DNA of 14,158 nt, from the NCBI GenBank assembly GCA_016764015.1, contig JAESSR010000164.1, positions 1-14,158 of the forward strand, written 5' to 3'. The DNA is from Phycisphaerales bacterium. Lineage in GTDB: Bacteria; Planctomycetota; Phycisphaerae; Phycisphaerales; UBA1924. The notes under the pieces were generated by a model. That model searched no databases, was not told the origin of the DNA, and saw nothing but the letters and a program-made list of their open reading frames with translations. Made by a program: the position numbers and the translations under genes. Each line of letters opens with the position of its first letter. The stretch's first letter is position 1. This document shows, piece by piece, positions 5,836 through 12,644 of the stretch.

Positions 5836-6885
5836 TTAGATGTCGGAGTTGTTCTCGAGTGTTTCTTTCCACTCTTCGATATTTTCGAGATAGATCGCGG
5901 TGCCTCGGGCGACGACGGTCAACGGGTCCTCGGCCAGAGTGACATCAAGCCCGGTTGCCCGATTGATTTCAATTGGAAGCCCTTGGAGGAGGGCGCCGCC
6001 GCCGGCGAGTGTAATCCCGTTGTCTACCAAATCCGCGGCGAGTTCTGGTTCAGCTCTTTCGAGTGTGCGGGTGACGGCTTCGATGATGTGCTGGATGGGT
6101 TCCCTCAGCGCATCACGGATCTCTTCGGAGGTGACCTCGGTCTTGCGGGGCAAGCCTGAAACCATGTCACGCCCGCGAACATCCATCTTGGTTTCTTCGC
6201 CAACAGGAGCAGCCGAGCCGATCTGAATCTTGATCCGTTCTGCGGTTTGTTCACCGATCAGCAACGAATAGTTCCGCTTCATGTGCGCGATGATCGCCTC
6301 GTCCATGTCGTCGCCCGCCACGCGGATCGATTCACAGTTGGCGATGTCAGCCAGGGTCATGATGGCGACTTCGGTGGTGCCGCCACCGATATCGACAATC
6401 ATCGATGCGGTTGGTTCGGCAAACGGCAAGCCCGCACCAATCGCAGCGGCGATCGGTTCTTCGAGCAGGTAGGTCTTGCGAGCGCCCGCGTGTTCAGCAG
6501 AATCAAACACCGCGCGTTTTTCAACTGCGGTGATACCCGATGGGATCGAGATCACCACGCGAGGCCCAAGAAAACGAACGCGTCCGGTCACCTTGGTGAT
6601 GAAGTAGTTGAGCATGGCTTCAGTGATTTCAAAGTCAGAAATCACGCCATCTTTGAGCGGTCGGATCGCGGTGATCGAGCCGGGGGTTTTGCCGAGCATT
6701 TCCTTGGCGACCCAACCCACAGCCTGTCCGTTTTTGAGCACTTGATTCGTGCCTTTGCGCACAGCCACCACGGAGGGTTCGTTGAGTACGATTCCCTGGC
6801 CACGGACAGCAACAAGTGTGTTGCAAGTCCCCAAGTCGATCCCCATATCGACTCCAAATGGTCCTATTAGGCGTTCATACCACAC
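5836..6885 (-). CDS. mreB: Rod shape-determining actin homologue MreB
   Basis: MreB polymerises into membrane-bound filaments that steer the elongasome. From the GTG at 6885 the protein is 349 residues, the normal size. The actin-fold nucleotide loops are intact: GIDLGTCNTLVAV at ~15-27 (phosphate 1), IVDIGGGTTEVAI at ~163-175 (phosphate 2) and LAGGGALLQG at ~293-302 (adenosine). FLGPRVVISIPSGITAVEKRA and YLLEEPIAAAIGAG are also typical. The start is not certain: GTG 6885 gives WYERLIGPFGVD before the core, a plausible amphipathic membrane-binding end, with AAAGGAG 11 bases upstream. ATG 6846 has GGAG 5 bases upstream but would remove that helix, and a TTG at 6921 would add 12 residues unlike the family. 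A TATCCT at 6953-6958 could be its -10 element, giving a leader of about 60 bases. It heads the cluster and is divergent from the polymerase gene. Confidence 0.93.
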   Translation of the reverse strand: MWYERLIGPFGVDMGIDLGTCNTLVAVRGQGIVLNEPSVVAVRKGTNQVLKNGQAVGWVAKEMLGKTPGSITAIRPLKDGVISDFEITEAMLNYFITKVTGRVRFLGPRVVISIPSGITAVEKRAVFDSAEHAGARKTYLLEEPIAAAIGAGLPFAEPTASMIVDIGGGTTEVAIMTLADIANCESIRVAGDDMDEAIIAHMKRNYSLLIGEQTAERIKIQIGSAAPVGEETKMDVRGRDMVSGLPRKTEVTSEEIRDALREPIQHIIEAVTRTLERAEPELAADLVDNGITLAGGGALLQGLPIEINRATGLDVTLAEDPLTVVARGTAIYLENIEEWKETLENNSDI

Positions 6886-7164
6886 TGGTGCACAGTCTCC
6901 TTTGGTGCGTGATCCAACCAAGCAATCCTCAGCGGAGGCTCGATTACTCTATAGGATAGCCAAGATGATATCCGAAAAACGGGTCTGTCGTATGCTGGGG
7001 AGCGTGTTTTCTGTTTGACGAATGATCGAAGCGCAAATCCGGCACACGATTGAAGTTTCCAGAGGCACATGTTCACGCGCTTCAAGGTCGCTGCCTTGAG
7101 GCTTGAAGGAAGATGGTGATCAATGGTTGCTTGATTCCTATCTAGATGTTAGGTATTCTTTCGG
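6886..7164. other. Divergent intergenic region between mreB and the Y-family polymerase
   Basis: This 279-base gap must hold promoters for both divergent genes. On the minus side TATCCT (6953-6958) is a possible -10 for mreB, without a convincing -35. On the plus side TTGATT (7131-7136) and TATTCT (7154-7159) fit a promoter for the polymerase gene. An inverted repeat CTTCAAG (7080-7086) / CTTGAAG (7102-7108) lies between and also contains a nested CAAGG/CCTTG pair; it could be an operator or a transcript hairpin. A minus-strand frame of 72 codons here lacks any recognisable protein character, and I leave it out. Confidence 0.4.
7131..7159 (+). promoter_or_regulatory. Candidate promoter giving a leaderless polymerase transcript
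   Basis: TTGATT (four of six matches to TTGACA) and TATTCT (four of six matches to TATAAT) are separated by exactly 17 bases. The -10 hexamer ends 5 bases before the GTG start at 7165, so transcription should begin at or beside the start codon. No Shine-Dalgarno precedes the GTG, which agrees with a leaderless message. Confidence 0.4.
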
Positions 7165-8376
7165 GTGCCTACAATATTCCTTGATCTTAACTCGTTCTTC
7201 GCTTCTGTCGAGCAGCAGTTGGTGCCCGCGTTGCGTGGGCATCCTGTCGGGATCATTCCAAATGACTGTGAATCAACATGTTGCATCGCGGCGAGTTATG
7301 AGGCAAAGCACTTTGGAATCAAAACCGGGTGCGGGGTGCGCGAAGCCTACGAGAAGTGCCCGGGGATTATCCTCGTCCCATCGCGCCCAGATGAATACAT
7401 CAAGATGCACCACAAGATTCTCGAAGCCGTCGACACGGTGTACCCGGTGGAGGGGGTGTACTCGATCGACGAGATGTCGTTTCGGCTGACTGGCCCGGAC
7501 CGGGACATCGACCGCGCACGGGAACTCGCGATGCAGATGAAACAAGCGATTCGTGACATCGCAGGCAAATACCTGAGATGTTCGATCGGGATCGCGCCAA
7601 ATCGGGTGCTCGCCAAGACGGCATCGAACATGATGAAACCCGATGGCTTGGTGGTCATCGAGCGGCGTGAGTTGCCGATTCGATTGCACGGGCTTGAGTT
7701 GACGGATTTTCCAGGGATCGCGGTCGGGATCGAGGGTCGGCTCAATCGGTATGGGATCCGGACAGTCGCTCAGCTGTGCCGAGCATCGCGTCCGACGCTG
7801 CGCAAAGCCTGGGGCAGCGTGCTCGGCGAGACCTGGTGGCATTGGCTCCGCGGCGACGAAACCCCGATCCCCAAGACCCGTAAAAAATCATGCGGGCATC
7901 AGCATGTCCTGCCGCCCGATCTGCGTCATCGCGAGCAAGCCCGGTGTGTGGCAATCCGTCTTTTGCACAAGGCTGGGGCACGGATGCGCTGGGAGGGGTA
8001 CTGGTGCACGCGTTTGACGATTGATCTCAAACCACCCGATGCGCCGTCGTGGCATGTCGATGTGAAGCTCGAACCCTGCCAAGACACCGTGCGGTTGCTC
8101 TGGTATCTTGGGCAGCTCTGGGATCGTCAACCCTTCGAGTTCATCTTCTGCGTGAGTGTGACGCTTAGCGGGTTGATCCGCGATGGCAATGTCGAGGAGC
8201 CGTTGTTTGAACTTGATCGCAAACGAACTCGATTGGCACACACGATGGACACGATCAATCGCAAGCAGGGGCACGCGTCGATTTACTTCGGGTCGATGCA
8301 CGGGGCAAAGGATTCTGCGCCCAGGCGGATCCCGTTTGCCAATGTGCCCGATCTTGATCTCCCCGATACAAGCTAG
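7165..8376 (+). CDS. Y-family (DinB/UmuC-type) translesion DNA polymerase
   Basis: A 403-residue error-prone polymerase of the Y family, which copies past damaged template bases. The palm motifs are intact: FLDLNSFFASVEQQ at residues 5-18 (metal-binding Asp7) and VYSIDEMSF with Asp102-Glu103 completing the catalytic triad, so unlike ImuB it should be active. AASYEAKHFGIKTG (fingers), SIGIAPNRVLAKTASNMMKP (~140-160) and a helix-hairpin-helix thumb (LTDFPGIAVGIEGRLNRYGI, then VAQL) follow in the family order. The C-terminal third is the DNA-binding little-finger region and is less conserved (WHWLRGDET, HQHVLP). I see no clear clamp-binding motif at the C terminus. The start is GTG 7165, directly before the catalytic strand as is normal. 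No clear LexA operator is seen upstream. Its stop codon overlaps the end of the convergent aminotransferase gene by four bases. Confidence 0.88.
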   Translation: MPTIFLDLNSFFASVEQQLVPALRGHPVGIIPNDCESTCCIAASYEAKHFGIKTGCGVREAYEKCPGIILVPSRPDEYIKMHHKILEAVDTVYPVEGVYSIDEMSFRLTGPDRDIDRARELAMQMKQAIRDIAGKYLRCSIGIAPNRVLAKTASNMMKPDGLVVIERRELPIRLHGLELTDFPGIAVGIEGRLNRYGIRTVAQLCRASRPTLRKAWGSVLGETWWHWLRGDETPIPKTRKKSCGHQHVLPPDLRHREQARCVAIRLLHKAGARMRWEGYWCTRLTIDLKPPDAPSWHVDVKLEPCQDTVRLLWYLGQLWDRQPFEFIFCVSVTLSGLIRDGNVEEPLFELDRKRTRLAHTMDTINRKQGHASIYFGSMHGAKDSAPRRIPFANVPDLDLPDTS

Positions 8377-9575
8377 GTCCGCCGCGAGAGATTCTCACGC
8401 GAGATCATCAGTTCGAGTGTTTGGGCAACCATATCGACCTCTTGCTTGGTGATCCCAGCAAAGAACGGCAGCGCGAGCGTCCGTTGGGAGACACTCTCTG
8501 CGATCGGGAAGCTGCCCTCGGGTAATCCCAGTGCGCGTTGGTAGATGGGCTGGAGGTGGATGCACGGGAAGTAATCGCCGGCTCCAATGTCATGGATGCG
8601 TAAGCCAGCGATCACACGGTCTCGCTCATCGCGCGTGTACCCGGCTGCCAATCGAACCACAAAGACGAACCAGCTCATCGTTGTGCAGTCATCATCGACG
8701 GTGGGGAGGATGAGTTCGGGGATGTCGAGCAATCGTTCTATATAGAGATCAGCAGCGGCATCGCGTGCTCGGATGATCTCGTCGAGTCGCTGCATCTGTG
8801 CGACGCCGATGGCAGCGTTGATCTCGGACATGCGGTAGTTGAACCCGAGCCGATCATGATGGAGCCAGCTTCCAGCCTTTGATCCACCCGCAACTGAGCC
8901 CTTGCCTGAGACTGCCCGCCCTTGATTGCGGAGCGATCGGCAGGTGTCAGCGAGCCGATCGTCGTTGGTGACGATCATGCCTCCTTCGCCCGTGGTAATT
9001 TGTTTGTTGGGATAGAACCCAAAGACCCCGGCTCGTCCAAAGGCGCCCGCTCGTTGCCCTTTATAGACGGTGCCGAGTGCTTCGCAGGAATCCTCAATCA
9101 GCGGGATTTCATATTTGGCAGCGATCTTGGCGTAGGTATCCATGTGCCTGGGGTTGCCGAAGGCTTCGACCGCGAGGATGGCTTTAGTCCTTGGGGTGAT
9201 TGCCTGTTCGATGAGTCTGGGGTTCGCGTTGAGGCTCGTCGGGCAGATATCCACAAAGACGGGTTTAGCACCAACATACAGGATGGCATTGGATGAAGCG
9301 ATGAAGGAAAACGGGGTGGTGATGACTTCGTCACCCGGGCCGATACCCAAAGCGATCAGGATCATATGAAGCCCAGAGGTGCCCGATGAGCAGGCGATGG
9401 CGTGGGTTGTGCCACAGCGCTCGGCGACGAGTTCTTCAAAGCGTTCTTGCATCGGGCCGATGGATAGCCGCCCTGAACGCATGACCTCGAGCACCATTTC
9501 CTCTTCGAGTCGTGTGATATTGGGCTGGGAGAGGGGAATTTCGTTATTGGAGTTCGCGTTGGGCATATGGCGCAT
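8373..9575 (-). CDS. DegT/DnrJ/EryC1/StrS-family PLP aminotransferase
   Basis: A 400-residue fold-type I aminotransferase. These enzymes transfer an amino group, usually from glutamate, to a keto-sugar nucleotide while making amino sugars for surface polysaccharides. IPLSQPNITRLEEEMV opens the domain, then SSGTSGLHMILIALGIGPGD (PLP phosphate loop), EAFGNP, the ring-binding IEDSCEALG with Asp162, and FGFYPNKQITTGEGGM with the Schiff-base Lys191. FNYRMSEINAAIGVAQ and HLQPIYQ match the C-terminal dimer parts. Everything needed for catalysis is visible; the exact sugar cannot be read. Start: ATG 9575, with a second ATG at 9566 equally possible; neither has a Shine-Dalgarno. It lies 63 bases after the sulfotransferase gene on the same strand and probably shares its transcript. 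It converges with the polymerase gene. Confidence 0.88.
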   Translation of the reverse strand: MRHMPNANSNNEIPLSQPNITRLEEEMVLEVMRSGRLSIGPMQERFEELVAERCGTTHAIACSSGTSGLHMILIALGIGPGDEVITTPFSFIASSNAILYVGAKPVFVDICPTSLNANPRLIEQAITPRTKAILAVEAFGNPRHMDTYAKIAAKYEIPLIEDSCEALGTVYKGQRAGAFGRAGVFGFYPNKQITTGEGGMIVTNDDRLADTCRSLRNQGRAVSGKGSVAGGSKAGSWLHHDRLGFNYRMSEINAAIGVAQMQRLDEIIRARDAAADLYIERLLDIPELILPTVDDDCTTMSWFVFVVRLAAGYTRDERDRVIAGLRIHDIGAGDYFPCIHLQPIYQRALGLPEGSFPIAESVSQRTLALPFFAGITKQEVDMVAQTLELMISRENLSRRT

Positions 9576-9638
9576 TGTCGGCTACTGGCACTGGTTTTGG
9601 CAAGAGAAACATCGAGAAATTCACTTAGAATTGCAAGT

Positions 9639-10631
9639 TCACAGGGTGAGACTTTCGTTTCCCGGAGCCTTGGGCCCAGCCGAGCTTCCATGGCGATACG
9701 CGGTGAGGGCACCGAGGATGATAAATACAACGGAGGCAACGCTCCGCAAGCCCTCGTAGCCGCCTTTGGCGTTGTGGTAGATCCATTCTGATCGTGTGCC
9801 GTCGGCTGCCCAGTTCCAGTTGATGACCGTGACGGGGAAGGCAACTCCCAGAACCACCAGTATGGTCAAGGCTGCTGCGACAAGACCAACACGCCGCGAT
9901 CCTGTCCCTGCTGCCTTGTGAGCACCCATTCCGATCAATGCCCCGCATATCCATACCGCGGGCACGAACCGGGCATGGATATTGGGGTTGATTGCATGCA
10001 ATGCCCATACGATCCCAATCCAAGCAAGAGCACACGCAATCGCGATGAGCGTGCCCGATGCGATCCCTCGCCAGATTCGTGATGGTGCTTGCTCAACAGG
10101 ATCAATGTTCGATTCATTTGCAGGCGGTACATCGTGGCAATGGTATTCTCGCATCTCCTCGCACACTTCTTGCTCTCGCTCGCTTGGCGTTCCAAGATCG
10201 AGTAGCTTTCGATTGGTCGTATAGGTGCCCAGCGATTGGAGGTAGCTACGAGCCGATGATTCGCACTCTGAGTTCCACCAAAGATTAGGGATACCGAGCG
10301 TGTTGTAGATTTCTTGTAGCGTACCCATTTCGTCAGCACGGAGGTCTTGATAGCGAACCCGGATGTATCGTTTCGAGTTTGTGCGTTCATCATCATTGAG
10401 TGAGTGGAGTTCGGATGCAGCCTTTGATTCAGTATGAGCATATTCCTCGACGACACGATCTCGAATCGTCTGTACATCTGGCGCATCTTCGAGCAGATGC
10501 CCATCCAATGACAGATGCAGGCGGACATTTGAATCTATTGTTTCTGTAGGCTCGCGCACCAGATGCACAAACTTGACATTCCCGCCGAACAAGCGATCAA
10601 GCTCAGCGATCCGTGCTGTATGGCTTGGCGT
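9639..10631 (-). CDS. Sulfotransferase, C-terminal part plus membrane domain (continues after a frameshift)
   Basis: This frame continues the sulfotransferase that starts at 11350. From the break at 10631 it reads TPSHTARIAELDRLFGG and then FVHLVREPTETIDSN, the second PAPS-binding segment (3'-phosphate site; Arg and the downstream Ser) of the sulfotransferase fold. A helical part with DLRADEMGTLQEIYNTLGIP ends the catalytic domain at about 10200. The last ~140 residues form about four membrane helices: GIASGTLIAIACALAWIGIV, PAVWICGALIGMGAH, VGLVAAALTILVVLGVAFPV and SVASVVFIILGALTAY. The enzyme is therefore anchored at its C terminus. An ATG at 10682 allows separate translation, but its first residues (METHAEQTEPS) overlap the other frame and look non-native. 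Reading both frames together gives a product of 570 residues. The join restores LLKTPSHTAR, as expected for the family. Confidence 0.75.
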   Translation of the reverse strand, partial: TPSHTARIAELDRLFGGNVKFVHLVREPTETIDSNVRLHLSLDGHLLEDAPDVQTIRDRVVEEYAHTESKAASELHSLNDDERTNSKRYIRVRYQDLRADEMGTLQEIYNTLGIPNLWWNSECESSARSYLQSLGTYTTNRKLLDLGTPSEREQEVCEEMREYHCHDVPPANESNIDPVEQAPSRIWRGIASGTLIAIACALAWIGIVWALHAINPNIHARFVPAVWICGALIGMGAHKAAGTGSRRVGLVAAALTILVVLGVAFPVTVINWNWAADGTRSEWIYHNAKGGYEGLRSVASVVFIILGALTAYRHGSSAGPKAPGNESLTL

Positions 10632-11350
10632 TTGAGCAGCACGATCTTGGCTCGGTTCCGTTTGCTCCGCGTGAGTTTCCATACAAACATCGCCATCAGC
10701 GAGCGCCAGCGATGGAGTTCCTTGTCGCTCAGGTTTTCAAGGGCGTGCCAGCGTTTCCAGTCATCCCATTGGCTCGGCCAAATGAATCGCCCGGGGATCG
10801 AGCTGCACATGCCCCAGGTGCTCATTGCGAAGTCATCCTCCGCCGGCCAGTTTGGTCCAAATCCAACGGCGTCCTGCGGGCGCGTCGAACCCAAAAATGG
10901 CACAAGCACAAACCGCAAGATCGACCACCCAAGCACGAACCCTTGCCCAGCGAGGCATTGGTGCCATCTTGGCGTGATGATTCGGTCATCGCAGCTCATC
11001 AGATTGTGTAGGTGCGTCGTCCCCGTGCGGTAGTATCCAACGATCACTATCGTTCCGGGATCATGCTCGATGCTGATCTCTCGGTGGGATGGGCTTCCAG
11101 CCCGTCTCTTCTCTTTCTTTATCTTCACATGCCAGACAACACTGAGCACCACCCGCTCATGAACGGTTGCGATCGTCCCGATGAGGCTCGTCACCAAGAT
11201 AAACGCAAGTCTTGGCCAATACCGAGGTTTGACGCCTCCGGATCGGATCAGCATCCGAATCCATACATCCAATGGTGCCAACGCGAGCATATGCGATACA
11301 GGCCAAGCGATGGCTCTTCGGCGGCTGGGTTTTGGATTGTGGGTATCCAT
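10535..11350 (-). CDS. Sulfotransferase, N-terminal part (frame breaks near 10631)
   Basis: The product transfers a sulfonate group from PAPS to an acceptor, probably a glycan or small molecule. Residues 99-119 contain GTIVIVGYYRTGTTHLHNLM, the PAPS 5'-phosphosulfate loop (RTGTT in place of the usual RSGTT). Further on, WPAEDDFAMSTWGMCSS and FIWPSQWDDWKRWHALENL match large planctomycete/actinobacterial-type sulfotransferases. After LLK (Lys240, codon 10633-10631) the family-typical continuation TPSHTAR lies in another frame, and the present frame instead runs through about 30 non-native residues to a stop at 10535. One extra A in the three-A run at 10631-10633 would restore the gene. The N terminus (RRAIAWPVSHMLALAPLDVW) precedes the catalytic core by ~90 residues and may contact the membrane. 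No Shine-Dalgarno is seen; TATTGT lies 13 bases before the ATG. Confidence 0.75.
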   Translation of the reverse strand: MDTHNPKPSRRRAIAWPVSHMLALAPLDVWIRMLIRSGGVKPRYWPRLAFILVTSLIGTIATVHERVVLSVVWHVKIKKEKRRAGSPSHREISIEHDPGTIVIVGYYRTGTTHLHNLMSCDDRIITPRWHQCLAGQGFVLGWSILRFVLVPFLGSTRPQDAVGFGPNWPAEDDFAMSTWGMCSSIPGRFIWPSQWDDWKRWHALENLSDKELHRWRSLMAMFVWKLTRSKRNRAKIVLLKRQAIQHGSLSLIACSAGMSSLCIWCASLQKQ

Positions 11351-11393
11351 ATGGTGTGCCTACACAATACGCACGATGAATGGACAACGGACG

Positions 11394-11482
11394 GGTGCCT
11401 TGCTTGCGCGTAGCTTAAGCAGGATTCATTGATTCAAGATCATGCTTAAACCCTGACTTCGTCAGGGCGTAAGCATGGCACC
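11394..11482. repeat. Paired-hairpin palindromic element, copy 2 (REP/MITE-like)
   Basis: This copy has the same plan as the element at 1557-1663. The ends are GGTGCCTTGCTT (11394-11405) and AAGCATGGCACC (11471-11482), inverted repeats with one mismatch. The inner arms are TTAAGCAGGAT (11415-11425) and ATCATGCTTAA (11439-11449), also with one mismatch. The right hairpin is CATGCTTA, CCCTGAC, TTC, GTCAGGG, TAAGCATG (11441-11477): two stems of 8 and 7 bp, loop GAA on the minus strand. The left hairpin is smaller: TGCTT/AAGCA around a GC stem with loop GTA. The stems differ in sequence from copy 1 but keep pairing and loop bases. It lies between the divergent sulfotransferase and ankyrin genes and codes for nothing. 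Confidence 0.68.
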
Positions 11483-11539
11483 AAGCTACAAGAGGAGATA
11501 AGATATCAGGTTCAACAATCGAAACAGGTGGAGATGCCG

Positions 11540-12325
11540 ATGAATAAGCAAATGCTTGGTGGTTTGATTGGGTTTGGAGTTTTGGTTGTAGTGCTCATTG
11601 TCTTTGGGATTACTCAAATCATGAATATCCAAGAACGCCCGACAAAGCTCTTTGAAGCTGTTCAAGAAGGGCGTGTCGATGAAGTGGGAGCTCTGATTCA
11701 AGCTGGCGTGCCGGTTGATTGGCGCGATGAGAATGACTCGACCCCATTGATTATCGCTGCTCAACTTGGTATCGGTATTGATATGGTGACCCTATTGATT
11801 GATGCTGGTGCTGATATGCAATCGCAGAACAAGGATGGTTGGACACCGTTGATGTATGCCGTTGGTGAGCAATCTAATCGAGAGGTAATCGAGGCATTGC
11901 TCAAGGCTGGTGCGGATGTGAACTTCCAACCATTCCTTGGTTATGACGAGGATTGGACAATGTACTCACCGTTGATGGTTGCGGTTATGGAATGCAAAGA
12001 TATATTTGTGATTGATGACCTGATCAATGCCGGGGCCAATGTCAATGCCACAATGACAGGCGGGCATTCAGTATTCACGAGGGCGAGATATTCAGAGGCG
12101 ATACGAAAACTGATTGAGGCAGGAGCAGATGTCAATGTGTCTGACGACAGTGGGTTTACACCGCTCATGGGGTATTCGTCATGGGATAAAGGGGAGAGTG
12201 AGATAGCTGTCGAGCTATTGATCGCTGCGGGGGCGGATATAGAGACGAAGGATCAGGGTGGAAAAACAGCACTCATGTGGGCAGTATCATGTGAGCAGTC
12301 TGGAGGGGGTGAAATCCTTGCTTAA
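11540..12325 (+). CDS. Membrane-anchored ankyrin-repeat protein, N-terminal part (frame breaks near 12305)
   Basis: The protein starts with a single membrane anchor (LGGLIGFGVLVVVLIVFGIT, residues ~6-25) followed by ankyrin repeats, so the repeats probably lie on one face of the membrane and bind partner proteins. Repeat cores include AVQEGRVDEVGALIQAGVPV, STPLIIAAQLG, WTPLMYAVGEQ, VIEALLKAGADVN, YSPLMVAVMEC, IRKLIEAGADVNVSDDSGFT and VELLIAAGADIETKDQGGKT. I choose ATG 11540 because GGTGGAG lies 6 bases upstream; GTG 11528 and ATG 11534 are also in frame. After ALMWAVSCEQSG the frame enters a five-G run (12305-12309) and ends shortly after at 12325, while the ankyrin pattern continues in the next frame. 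With four Gs the helix-helix unit has exactly the canonical 25-residue spacing from TAL to GAEV. The whole gene would then encode 335 residues. No enzymatic domain is visible. Confidence 0.78.
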   Translation: MNKQMLGGLIGFGVLVVVLIVFGITQIMNIQERPTKLFEAVQEGRVDEVGALIQAGVPVDWRDENDSTPLIIAAQLGIGIDMVTLLIDAGADMQSQNKDGWTPLMYAVGEQSNREVIEALLKAGADVNFQPFLGYDEDWTMYSPLMVAVMECKDIFVIDDLINAGANVNATMTGGHSVFTRARYSEAIRKLIEAGADVNVSDDSGFTPLMGYSSWDKGESEIAVELLIAAGADIETKDQGGKTALMWAVSCEQSGGGEILA

Positions 12326-12548
12326 ACTTGGTGCAGAAGTTGATGCCAGATCAAACAAAGGGGAGACGGCATTGATATTCGCTGCTCAAGAGACCTACGG
12401 CCCAGAAAGCTTGGTTGCATTACTCGATGCCGGTGCGGATGTTCAACTCAGAGATCATGCTGGTAAGACAGCATTGGATTATGTACTGGCTAATGATTTC
12501 TTTGATGGCACACAAGCCCGTGATCGGCTCATTGAGGCCTCTAACTAA
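12309..12548 (+). CDS. Ankyrin-repeat protein, C-terminal part (after the frameshift)
   Basis: This frame carries the last repeats of the same protein: VKSLLKLGAEVDARSNKGET, then ALIFAAQETYGPESLVALLD, AGADVQLRDHAGKTALDYVL, and a short tail ARDRLIEASN. The ending is typical of an ankyrin stack whose last helix is followed by a polar cap. There is no credible start of its own; an ATG at 12258 in this frame gives residues (MEKQHSCGQYHV) that are the out-of-frame reading of the previous repeat. I therefore treat it as the 3' part of the gene at 11540, split by one extra G at 12305-12309. It ends 96 bases before the aldehyde dehydrogenase. Confidence 0.75.
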   Translation: MKSLLKLGAEVDARSNKGETALIFAAQETYGPESLVALLDAGADVQLRDHAGKTALDYVLANDFFDGTQARDRLIEASN

Positions 12549-12607
12549 CTCGATGAACTATGCGTGCTTCTTTTTTTCTTCATCCATTGCCTATTGCCCG
12601 CTACCCA

Positions 12608-12637
12608 TTGCCCTTCTCCAATCCGCCCGCATATCCT
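12608..12637 (+). promoter_or_regulatory. Candidate promoter giving a leaderless ALDH transcript
   Basis: TTGCCC (12608-12613) and TATCCT (12632-12637) are separated by 18 bases, and TATCCT ends 7 bases before the ATG at 12645. There is no Shine-Dalgarno between. The preceding gap also shows ATTGCC three times (12588-12612), which makes the -35 match less impressive. The arrangement repeats that at the polymerase, prmC and GlmU-like genes. Confidence 0.35.
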
Positions 12638-12644
12638 TAGCCCA

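Noticed and set aside
6247..6870. Long plus-strand open frame opposite mreB (207 codons)
   Set aside because: It is the antisense of a well-conserved mreB and is explained by the third-position base bias of that gene; its product is rich in His, Asp and Arg with no motif.
6867..7085. 72-codon minus-strand frame upstream of mreB
   Set aside because: It overlaps the mreB start in another frame, has no ribosome site and its sequence shows no domain character; it fits promoter DNA better.
6990..7164. LexA/SOS box upstream of the Y-family polymerase
   Set aside because: I looked for CTGT-N8-ACAG and GAAC-N4-GTTC types and found no convincing match; other lineage-specific boxes cannot be excluded.
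10625..10640. Programmed ribosomal frameshift in the sulfotransferase gene
   Set aside because: The site reads CTC AAA CGC; the P-site lysine tRNA would pair poorly after a -1 slip and no X-XXY-YYZ heptamer or downstream pseudoknot is evident. A one-base indel is simpler.
12585..12615. Three ATTGCC repeats before the aldehyde dehydrogenase
   Set aside because: They are too few, with irregular spacing and no structure; noted only because one overlaps the candidate -35.
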